DNA from: Gammaproteobacteria bacterium
GTDB taxonomy: Bacteria; Pseudomonadota; Gammaproteobacteria; Tenderiales; Tenderiaceae
DNA length: 9,985 nucleotides
Direction of reading: 5' to 3'
Assembly (NCBI GenBank): GCA_024276775.1
Contig: JAJRWO010000288.1
Coordinates: forward strand, 1 to 9,985
In this document: positions 1-5,621 of the stretch, piece by piece
Numbering within the stretch: the first letter of the stretch is position 1
Layout of the letters: every line of letters starts with the position of its first letter
Position numbers and translations under genes: made by a program
Notes under the pieces: model-generated
The model's database searches: none
The model's input: only the letters and a program-made list of their open reading frames with translations
Told to the model about the DNA's origin: nothing

Positions 1-300
1 CTCAGGGGTTTGTCTACCTGGTAGCTGTGGTTGACTGGGCTTCTCGGCAAGTTCTTTCCTGGGAAGTCTCCAATACGATGGAAGAGAGCTTTTGCATCAG
101 TGCACTGGAGCGCGCATTAAGACTTCACGGCAAACCTGAGACCTTCAACACAGACCAAGGCTCACAATTTACCAGTCGAGCTTTCACAAATATTCTCAAA
201 GACAATGAAATCAAGATCAGCATGGATGGCAAGGGGCGAGCTCTGGATAACATCATGGTTGAACGGCTTTGGCGCTCAGTCAAATACGAAGAAATTTACC
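1..300 (+). mobile_element. IS3-family insertion sequence, internal fragment
   Basis: This is the 3'-proximal part of an IS3-family element, recognised only from the integrase-core protein it encodes. The left part lies outside the window. The right part appears lost: similarity to IS3 transposases stops around base 300, after the YEEIYL motif, whereas the family normally continues for about 40-60 residues and then a terminal inverted repeat. I see no inverted repeat or target duplication at the junction. The right boundary is an estimate, good to perhaps 10 bases. The adjoining DNA reads as the start of a yehS-like gene on the other strand. Confidence 0.75.
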
Positions 301-341
301 TTAATATAGCGAATACGGCGGAGGATATCGTTGTTGATCAC
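276..341 (-). pseudogene. yehS: 5' remnant of a DUF1456 (YehS-like) gene
   Basis: Read on the minus strand from a GTG at 341-339, this frame gives MINNDILRRIRYIK and then seven unrelated residues (VNFFVFD) before TGA at 278-276. The first 13 residues match what I recall of the N-terminus of DUF1456/YehS proteins, which usually begin M-x-N-N-D-[IV]-L-R-R-[IL]-R-Y and run to about 150 residues. The function of that family is not established. The trailing residues are antisense to the IS3 transposase, so the gene is cut at about base 300-303. An AGGA ribosome binding site stands 7 bases before the GTG, which supports a real start. The gene would have been transcribed in the same direction as purA, downstream of the purA terminator. 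The match is short and made from memory; a chance similarity is possible but unlikely given the ribosome binding site. Confidence 0.65.
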
Positions 342-345
342 ACGT

Positions 346-352
346 CTTTCCT
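346..352 (-). promoter_or_regulatory. Ribosome binding site of the yehS remnant
   Basis: On the minus strand the sequence AGGAAAG is followed by ACGT and the GTG start. The AGGA core is 7 bases from the start codon, which is close to ideal. This site is what fixes the start of the truncated gene at 341. Confidence 0.55.
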
Positions 353-426
353 GTTTTAAATTGTCGTTATTTCACAATCGTTTCTGTCTAAAATAGCACG
401 ATGACTTTTCTTATGTCGGCGAGTAC

Positions 427-449
427 ATCGTCAAGATTATTTTGACGAT
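427..449. repeat. 8-bp inverted repeat, ATCGTCAA-N7-TTGACGAT
   Basis: Two perfect 8-base arms (427-434 and 442-449) flank a 7-base AT-rich spacer. The dyad lies between the purA terminator and the start of the yehS remnant, about 85-110 bases upstream of the latter. It has no T-run after it on either strand, so it is not an intrinsic terminator. The size and symmetry would suit a dimeric transcription factor site, but no named motif is recognised. Confidence 0.5.
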
Positions 450-493
450 ATACCTAAATCCTGCATAAGTGTGGTCAATCCAGTCTAAAATCA

Positions 494-529
494 AAAAGGC
501 CGCAGCATGGTTAAATGCTGCGGCCTTTT
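494..529 (-). terminator. Rho-independent terminator of purA, bidirectional
   Basis: A perfect 15-bp stem (494-508 with 515-529, core GGCCGCAGCAT) encloses a 6-base loop. On the minus strand the arm ends in five T followed by a further T-rich stretch, about 20 bases after the purA stop. The plus strand also carries TTTT after the stem, so the hairpin should stop transcripts arriving from the IS fragment before they run antisense into purA. Confidence 0.92.
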
Positions 530-549
530 ATATTCGCTTTATTTAATAC

Positions 550-1851
550 TTATACGTCAAACGGGTTCCTGAGAACAATCGTTTCTTCGCGATCAGGGCC
601 GGTTGAAATGATGTCTACGGGAACACCAGAGATTTCCTCGATGCGCTTCAGATAAGCACGGGCAGCATCGGGCAGAGCCTCATAAGTTTGCACACCAACG
701 GTTGACTCTTTCCAGCCTGGCATATCTTCATAGACAGGAGTGCAATTTTCTAACACATCCGCAGCCAATGAAACTGAAGTCAGTGGTTTGCCATCACGTT
801 CATAATCGACACAAATACGAATGGTGTCCAGACCGTCCATGACATCCAGTTTGGTAATGCATAAGCCGGTCACACTATTAACTTGATTTGAACGACGCAA
901 AGCGACAGCATCAAACCAACCACAACGACGTGGGCGGCCGGTGGTGGCACCAAATTCATGACCACGACGCGCCAGATGTTCACCCATTTCATCAAACAGT
1001 TCTGTTGGGAACGGACCCGCGCCAACACGAGTTGTATAAGCTTTGGTAATGCCGACAACATAATCCAGGTCACGCGGCCCCATGCCACTGCCCGTGGCGG
1101 CACTGCCAGCGGTGGTATTTGAAGAGGTTACAAACGGATAAGTGCCATGATCAATATCCAGTAATGCACCCTGAGCACCCTCATACATGACATTTTCACC
1201 GCGATCACGATAGTCATGCAGCATGCCGGTAATATCAGCGGTCAGCGGTTCCAGTTGTTCAGCCCAGCCAAGGCTTTGTTCCAGTACTTGTTGAAAATCA
1301 ACGGGGTCGGTTTTGTAATAATTTTTCAGAACAAAGTTGTGATAATCAAGCACTTCACCTAACTTGGCAGCGAAACGCTCACGATGAAACAGGTTATCCA
1401 AACGCAAACCACGGCGTGAAACCTTATCTTCATAGGCAGGGCCTATACCACGACCGGTGGTACCAATGGCCGCCTTGCCACGGGCTCTTTCACGCGCTTG
1501 ATCCAAGGCGACGTGATAAGGCAAAATCAATGGACAAGATGGGCTGATCTTCAAACGTTCACGCGCCGGCACACCCTTGGCCTCAAGACCTTCGATTTCT
1601 GTTAGCAACGCTTCAGGCGACAACACCACACCATTGCCAATCAGACACTGAACATTTTGCCGTAGAATGCCCGATGGAATCAGGTGCAAAACCGTCTTTT
1701 CACCATCAATCACCAAGGTATGACCCGCGTTATGCCCCCCCTGAAAACGGACGACTGCCGCAACCGTCTCTGTTAGCAGGTCAACAATCTTACCTTTGCC
1801 CTCATCGCCCCATTGGGTGCCGATGACAACTACGTTCCGACCACTACTCAT
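550..1851 (-). CDS. purA: Adenylosuccinate synthetase
   Basis: PurA joins IMP and aspartate, using GTP, to make adenylosuccinate, the first committed step from IMP to AMP; it acts in the cytoplasm as a homodimer. The 433-residue length is normal for the family. Visible motifs are the GTP-binding loop GTQWGDEGKGK (residues 11-21, with catalytic Asp16), NAGHT with catalytic His44, GTTGRGIGP (130-138), EGAQGALLDIDHG (224-236) and TTGRPRRCGWFD (303-314). The ATG at 1851 places the loop at the same distance from the N-terminus as in known enzymes. The ribosome binding site is weak (GGTAA about 10 bases before the ATG), which suggests low or coupled translation. It lies 51 bp after hisZ and is followed by a strong terminator, so it is probably the last gene of the run. 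Confidence 0.98.
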   Translation of the reverse strand: MSSGRNVVVIGTQWGDEGKGKIVDLLTETVAAVVRFQGGHNAGHTLVIDGEKTVLHLIPSGILRQNVQCLIGNGVVLSPEALLTEIEGLEAKGVPARERLKISPSCPLILPYHVALDQARERARGKAAIGTTGRGIGPAYEDKVSRRGLRLDNLFHRERFAAKLGEVLDYHNFVLKNYYKTDPVDFQQVLEQSLGWAEQLEPLTADITGMLHDYRDRGENVMYEGAQGALLDIDHGTYPFVTSSNTTAGSAATGSGMGPRDLDYVVGITKAYTTRVGAGPFPTELFDEMGEHLARRGHEFGATTGRPRRCGWFDAVALRRSNQVNSVTGLCITKLDVMDGLDTIRICVDYERDGKPLTSVSLAADVLENCTPVYEDMPGWKESTVGVQTYEALPDAARAYLKRIEEISGVPVDIISTGPDREETIVLRNPFDV

Positions 1852-1902
1852 TGATTGATTACCATTTGTAGATAAATAAAAATTTTGGCTATGATGCTAG
1901 CC

Positions 1903-3099
1903 TTAAGCAGAAACCACTTCCCAGACGTTCTCATTTTGCTGCAAAACACGGTCACAACCAAAGTCTGCGGCAGCACCCTGCTGACCTGGCAGCATGAGTA
2001 CCACCCGCTCACCTTGGTCTCGCAGTTTTGCAACCTGTGCATCAAGCGTTTGATTATCAGAAAGCGGAACAAAAATACCACTGGCAGCAAGCATTCCCTT
2101 CTGACTAAGACTGACAAGATTTTTTAGATCGGCACTAAAACCTGTCGCCGGACGTGCCCGGCCAAAGGCTTCGCCAATGGCATCATAACGACCACCACGC
2201 GCGATCTCTTGGCCATGCCCCGGAACAAATGCGGCAAAGACAACACCCGTCTGATAACGATAGCCACGCAGCTCTGCTAAATCAAAATAAAGCGGCAGCT
2301 GGCCGATGTGACGTTCTGCCAATTCAGCAATCTGTATTAGATTTTGCAGTGCTGCCTTAACCCCCTTGCCTGCCGTCACAAACACTTTACTGGCTTTGGC
2401 TAACACCGAATTATCACCATTCAGGTCTACCAAACTGGATAATTGCTCACGAGCCGGGGCTTTCACTGCCCATTGCTCAAGACAAGCATCAATTTCGGGC
2501 CTGGCCTTGCGTTGCATGGCTTCAAACAGGGTCACTTCCTGGTCAGCAGACAAACCTGCCTCTTTCACCAGTTCACGATAAATACCCACATGACCCAGGT
2601 CAATATGTATATTTTCAACGCCAGCCTGCATTAGAGTTTCTACCATCAGGCGCAAAATCTCTACATCACTCTCAATGCCGGCATGGCCATACAGTTCGGC
2701 CCCCACTTGAAGTGGTGAGCGCGAGCGTTCAAAACCGGATGACTTTGTATGCAAAACAGGGCCGATATAACAAAGCCGGGTCGGCACATCTCGCTTAAGG
2801 ATATGAGCATCTATACGCGCCACCTGTGGTGTCATGTCGGCACGAATTCCCATCAAACGCCCTGTCAACTGATCGATCAGTTTGAAGGTCTGTAGATCGA
2901 GATCATTGCCAGTGCCCACCTGTAACGATTCCAGGTATTCCATTAGCGGTGGCATCACCAGTTCATAGCCCCAGCGATTGAAGTTGTCCAGCAATAGACG
3001 CCGCAATTGCTCAAGCTGTTGTGCCTGTTCAGGTAACAATTCAACGATACCTTCTGGCAACAACCAGCGTTCATTTTTCTTTGTCACACTTCCAACCAT
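1903..3099 (-). CDS. hisZ: ATP phosphoribosyltransferase regulatory subunit HisZ
   Basis: HisZ is a catalytically dead paralogue of histidyl-tRNA synthetase. It binds the short form of HisG to form an octamer that catalyses the first step of histidine synthesis and carries feedback control by histidine. The class II synthetase core is visible: IRADMTPQVARI (85-96), motif 2 TRLCYIGPVLHT (107-118), QVGAELYG (131-138) and motif 3 RGGRYDAIGEAFG with ARPATGFS (301-322). The 398-residue length and absence of the C-terminal anticodon-binding domain separate it from HisS. The HisRS signature RG(L)DYYTG is altered here to RGYRYQTG (278-285). It starts 19 bp after yjeT and precedes purA, an order also known in Pseudomonas. 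The ATG at 3099 has no clear ribosome binding site, so translation may depend on yjeT. hisG is not in the window and must be of the short type if the inference is right. Confidence 0.96.
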   Translation of the reverse strand: MVGSVTKKNERWLLPEGIVELLPEQAQQLEQLRRLLLDNFNRWGYELVMPPLMEYLESLQVGTGNDLDLQTFKLIDQLTGRLMGIRADMTPQVARIDAHILKRDVPTRLCYIGPVLHTKSSGFERSRSPLQVGAELYGHAGIESDVEILRLMVETLMQAGVENIHIDLGHVGIYRELVKEAGLSADQEVTLFEAMQRKARPEIDACLEQWAVKAPAREQLSSLVDLNGDNSVLAKASKVFVTAGKGVKAALQNLIQIAELAERHIGQLPLYFDLAELRGYRYQTGVVFAAFVPGHGQEIARGGRYDAIGEAFGRARPATGFSADLKNLVSLSQKGMLAASGIFVPLSDNQTLDAQVAKLRDQGERVVLMLPGQQGAAADFGCDRVLQQNENVWEVVSA

Positions 3100-3118
3100 T
3101 TTTGTTATTGAGGTGCCA

Positions 3119-3307
3119 TTAGCGCACCAGGCTTAATACGATAAGGCCAACAACCATGCTTACCAGGCCGGCTATACGCAGGGATTTATCGTCCATTTTC
3201 GCCATCTGTTGCCAGGCACTGCGCATGCCATTGGGATTAACAAAAGGTAAAATGCCTTCAATCACTAATACCAGAGCCAGTGCAACCCACAAGTCTTGCC
3301 ACATCAT
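3119..3307 (-). CDS. yjeT: DUF2065 small membrane protein (YjeT family)
   Basis: This is a 62-residue, very hydrophobic protein of unknown function. Two membrane segments are visible, WVALALVLVIEGILPFV (about residues 7-23) and IAGLVSMVVGLIVLSLV (about 45-61), joined by a short polar stretch (SAWQQMAKMDD). ALALVLVIEGILPF is the family signature; E. coli YjeT has LALALVLVLEGLGPM at the same place. Its position between hflC and purA is conserved in gammaproteobacteria. Two tandem ATG codons occur at 3307 and 3304; either gives the family N-terminus. A longer frame starts at 3334, but that start lies inside the terminator stem and the added residues are not family-like. A link to HflKC/FtsH is only suggested by position. 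Confidence 0.9.
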   Translation of the reverse strand: MMWQDLWVALALVLVIEGILPFVNPNGMRSAWQQMAKMDDKSLRIAGLVSMVVGLIVLSLVR

Positions 3308-3314
3308 CGTTACC

Positions 3315-3349
3315 AAAAAAAGCGGGCATGACACCTAGTGTCATGCCCG
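3315..3349 (-). terminator. Intrinsic terminator between hflC and yjeT
   Basis: On the minus strand a perfect 12-bp stem (CGGGCATGACAC with its complement; 3338-3349 and 3323-3334) closes a 3-base loop and is followed by C and seven T (3321-3315). It starts about 50 bases after the hflC stop. The yjeT ATG at 3307 follows the last T by only 7 bases (GGTAACG), so the hairpin also forms the leader of any transcript entering yjeT. It may end the hfq-hflC operon outright, or act as a partial or regulated terminator for yjeT-hisZ-purA. Confidence 0.88.
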
Positions 3350-3387
3350 GTTTTGCATTTTACCTGTTTATGACACAAATTACCTGT
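3341..3387 (-). promoter_or_regulatory. Possible attenuator leader upstream of the hflC-yjeT terminator
   Basis: On the minus strand, GTGTCAT (3376-3370) repeats seven bases of the terminator's 3' arm, so it could pair with ATGACAC of the 5' arm and compete with the hairpin. Between them, ACAGG and an ATG at 3358-3356 open a 5-codon frame (MQNRA, stop at 3343-3341) that ends within the 5' arm. The 8-mer TTACCTGT occurs twice, 20 bp apart (3360-3367 and 3380-3387 on the plus strand). These are observations; any regulatory role is inference and the competing stem is weaker than the terminator. Confidence 0.25.
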
Positions 3388-3399
3388 CAGGCGGCATCT

Positions 3400-4278
3400 T
3401 TACTGCTTAACCCCGTCCTGATCACCAAAATAGCGAAAAAATTCAGTATCAGGTTTGATGACCAATATATCCTGCTTATTTTTGAATGATTTTTTATAGG
3501 CCAATAAACTGCGATAAAAAGCATAAAACTCTGCATCTTGGTTGTAGGCCTTGGCATAGATGTCAGCAGCCGTCGCATCACCTTGACCACGCAGCTGCTC
3601 AGCCTCACGATAAGCCTCTGCTAACAAAACCGTCCGTTGTTTGTCGGCATCTGCCCGAGTTTTTTCTGCAATTTCTGCCCCCTTGGCTCGGAAGTCAGCA
3701 GCCACCCGAGCACGCTCAGCTTCCATTCGGTCATAAACGGAAGCACTAATTTCACCTTTCAGATCAATACGTTTGATACGGACATCAATCACCTTAATAC
3801 CAAATTCCTGCGACTTGATGTCTGCCGTCAGCGTTGCAACATTCATGATTTCGGCACGTTCACCCGAGATCACTTCCTGAATAGTACGACGCGCAAACTC
3901 TTCACGCAGACTGTCTTTGACAATCTGTGAAAGACGGGTGTTGGTTCGGTTCACAGACCCTCCCATCGCGGTGAAAAACTTGGACTCATCTGCAATACGC
4001 CACTTCACAAAAGCATCGACCACTACGTTTTTCTTTTCAACCGTCAGAAAACTTTCTGGCGCAACATCCATGGTCAAGATACGACCATCAAATTTTCTGA
4101 CCTTATTGATAATCGGAATCTTGAAATGAATACCCGGCTCAAAATTAGACTTCTGAATTTCACCCAAACGCAATAATATTGCTTTTTCGCGTTCATTCAC
4201 TGTAAAAATAGAAAACATGCCGATGAACAAGACCGCACCTAGCAGGATAATAATTCCCAAACTTTTATTCTGATTCAT
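3400..4278 (-). CDS. hflC: HflC, FtsH-modulating SPFH membrane protein
   Basis: HflC pairs with HflK in a large cage in the inner membrane that encloses the AAA protease FtsH and modulates its access to membrane protein substrates. The 292-residue protein has an N-terminal membrane anchor (about residues 7-26, SLGIIILLGAVLFIGMFSIF), then the SPFH/band-7 domain starting at TVNEREKAILLRLGEI, and a coiled-coil region rich in A, E and R (about 185-235, RMEAERARVAADFRAKGAE). It is shorter than E. coli HflC (about 334) because it lacks the long insertion in the SPFH domain before the KVIDVRIKRIDL segment; compact forms of this kind occur in Pseudomonas. Its ATG shares the A of the hflK TAA stop (TAATG), which argues for translational coupling and fixes the start. 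A terminator follows about 50 bases downstream. Confidence 0.97.
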   Translation of the reverse strand: MNQNKSLGIIILLGAVLFIGMFSIFTVNEREKAILLRLGEIQKSNFEPGIHFKIPIINKVRKFDGRILTMDVAPESFLTVEKKNVVVDAFVKWRIADESKFFTAMGGSVNRTNTRLSQIVKDSLREEFARRTIQEVISGERAEIMNVATLTADIKSQEFGIKVIDVRIKRIDLKGEISASVYDRMEAERARVAADFRAKGAEIAEKTRADADKQRTVLLAEAYREAEQLRGQGDATAADIYAKAYNQDAEFYAFYRSLLAYKKSFKNKQDILVIKPDTEFFRYFGDQDGVKQ

Positions 4279-5516
4279 TAGCGCCCCTCCCGGCTACGAA
4301 GTGAATCACGTTCACGCGGCATAAATTGTTGCGCTGAACGTGCGGCGGAGCTTGCCTGACTCTCTAGATTTGGACTACCCTGCTGAGTGGCCGTTTGCCC
4401 CTGTTGCATTAAACGATCCAGCGGCAGATACATTAAGTTATTACCGCCCTCGACATCAATCATTACTTTGGTAGTGTTGGATAAAACCGCTTCCATGGTC
4501 TCTATATAAAGACGTTGGCGAGTGACTTCTGGCGCCCGTTGATATTCAGTCAGGATGCTCGCAAAACGAGCCGCCTCACCTTCAGCCTGTGCGACAACCT
4601 GTTCTTTATAACCACTGGCTTCTTCAATCTGACGTGCTGCAGCACCACGCGCCTTGGGCAAAATATCATTGGAGTAAGCTTGAGACTCATTGATCAAACG
4701 CTGCTGATCTTCTCGTGCCTTAACCGCATCATCAAAGGCATATTGAACCTGTTCAGGAGGTTGGGCATCCTGCATATTGACACTGATGACCATCAAACCC
4801 GTTTCATAGATATCAATGACTTCCTGAATCCGCTTTTGTACACCTCCAACGATGTCACTGCGACCTTCTTTCAGAATAAAATCCATATCACTTTTACCTA
4901 CCACCTCACGGATGGCACTCTCAGCCGCCTCACGCAGGGTCAAATCCGGGTCACGAACCTTAAATAGGTAGTCGGAAGAAGATTTGATGTTGTATTGAAT
5001 GGCAAAACTCACATCAACAATATTCTCGTCTCGGGTCAGCATCAAAGATTCATTGGCAACCGAGGAACTCTTGCTGCTGGTTCGACCGCCACTGTCTTTT
5101 ACACGATAGCCAATCAGTACGTCCCTATTCTGAGCGACATCCACCAACACCACTTGTTCAATTGGGCGGGGAAAACGAAAGCTCAAACCAGGTGTCAGGG
5201 TCTCAACATGCTCTCCAAAACGCAAAACGACGCCTTCTTCAGCAGGCTGAATAATATGCGCCATATCGTAGATCAGCCAGCCACCCACAGCAACTGCCAC
5301 GGCCATCCCCATTCCAACCGCACCACCCTTGCCTAAACCAGGACCGCCACTGTCACCGCCATTGTTATTACGGTTATTTTTGCCACCAAACATTGAACTA
5401 AGTTTGTCCTGCATCTTACGGACGACTTCATCCAGATCAGGAGGCCCCTGTTCATCTTTGCGTTTATTTCCCCATGGATCGTTATCCTTCGATCCACCCG
5501 GCTCATTCCAGGCCAT
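4278..5516 (-). CDS. hflK: HflK, FtsH-modulating SPFH membrane protein
   Basis: HflK is the partner of HflC in the FtsH-associated inner-membrane complex. With the start at 5516 the protein has 412 residues. It opens with MAWNEPGG and NDPWG, as HflK does in E. coli, then QGPPDLDEVVRKMQ (about 23-36), a Gly/Asn-rich linker (44-66), one membrane segment (about 65-85, VGMGMAVAVAVGGWLIYDM), the SPFH domain beginning at EEGVVLRFGEH (93-103), a coiled coil with KAREDQQRLINE, and a Gln/Ser-rich tail. A TTG at 5528 would extend the frame by four residues, but the ribosome binding site GGAGA lies inside that extension, 5-6 bases before the ATG. The gene is 105 bp after hflX, the largest gap between hfq and hflC, and overlaps hflC by one base. 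Confidence 0.97.
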   Translation of the reverse strand: MAWNEPGGSKDNDPWGNKRKDEQGPPDLDEVVRKMQDKLSSMFGGKNNRNNNGGDSGGPGLGKGGAVGMGMAVAVAVGGWLIYDMAHIIQPAEEGVVLRFGEHVETLTPGLSFRFPRPIEQVVLVDVAQNRDVLIGYRVKDSGGRTSSKSSSVANESLMLTRDENIVDVSFAIQYNIKSSSDYLFKVRDPDLTLREAAESAIREVVGKSDMDFILKEGRSDIVGGVQKRIQEVIDIYETGLMVISVNMQDAQPPEQVQYAFDDAVKAREDQQRLINESQAYSNDILPKARGAAARQIEEASGYKEQVVAQAEGEAARFASILTEYQRAPEVTRQRLYIETMEAVLSNTTKVMIDVEGGNNLMYLPLDRLMQQGQTATQQGSPNLESQASSAARSAQQFMPRERDSLRSREGR

Positions 5517-5520
5517 TTGT

Positions 5521-5525
5521 CTCTC
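5521..5525 (-). promoter_or_regulatory. Ribosome binding site of hflK, decides the start
   Basis: The minus strand reads TTGGAGAGACAAATGGCCTGG. GGAGA ends four bases before the ATG at 5516, whereas it would be inside the coding part if translation began at the TTG at 5528. This favours the 412-residue HflK beginning MAWNEPGG. Confidence 0.7.
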
Positions 5526-5531
5526 CAATCA

Positions 5532-5560
5532 ATATTAATGTCATAAGCCCGTTCAGGCAA
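5532..5560 (-). promoter_or_regulatory. Weak candidate sigma-70 promoter before hflK
   Basis: In the 105-bp gap between hflX and hflK the minus strand has TTGCCT (5560-5555), a 17-bp spacer, and TAATAT (5537-5532). Each hexamer agrees with the consensus at four of six positions. A start site would fall within about 15 bases of the hflK ATG, which leaves almost no leader, so this is a weak candidate only. Confidence 0.15.
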
Positions 5561-5621
5561 TCAAACCAGAACTGACAATTCTAGAAACCTTATCACTCTG
5601 CCGCAAGGCTAAATGATAGAT

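Larger units (their letters stand above)
1..359 (+). pseudogene. IS3-family transposase (OrfB/integrase core), C-terminally truncated
   Basis: The frame is open from the left edge (reading QGFVYLVAVVDW from base 3) and stops at 357-359. It is the catalytic half of an rve-type integrase domain. The second catalytic Asp is in TDQGSQFTS and the Glu in DNIMVERLWRS, with exactly 35 residues between them, the DD(35)E spacing of the family. The first catalytic Asp would lie upstream of the window. SMDGKGRALDN and VKYEEIYL are typical of the IS3 group. After YEEIYL the last 20 or so residues do not resemble a transposase: they are the antisense of another gene. The usual C-terminal segment with a FYN..RPH..L motif is absent, so the protein is probably inactive. 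The GTG at base 27 is only an internal codon, not the real start. Confidence 0.8.

Noticed and set aside
270..310. IS-encoded antisense RNA or a designed fusion protein at the transposase-yehS junction
   Set aside because: The two reading frames are on opposite strands and each ends shortly after crossing the join, as expected for a random breakpoint.
1848..2117. 89-codon minus-strand frame across the hisZ-purA gap
   Set aside because: Most of it overlaps hisZ in another frame and its composition is not protein-like; the real purA start is the ATG at 1851.
3308..3334. Upstream start extending YjeT by nine residues
   Set aside because: The added codons lie in the terminator stem and T-run, and the family N-terminus begins at the tandem ATGs at 3307/3304.
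4515..4967. 150-codon plus-strand open frame opposite hflK
   Set aside because: It is fully antisense to the well-conserved SPFH and coiled-coil part of hflK, shows no recognisable domain, and has no ribosome binding site worth noting.
4995..5336. 113-codon plus-strand frame opposite the hflK N-terminal half
   Set aside because: It is antisense to hflK with low-complexity, His/Asn/Thr-rich composition typical of a shadow frame.
5517..5528. TTG start extending HflK by four residues
   Set aside because: The Shine-Dalgarno sequence lies inside the extension and HflK proteins begin MAWN at the ATG at 5516.
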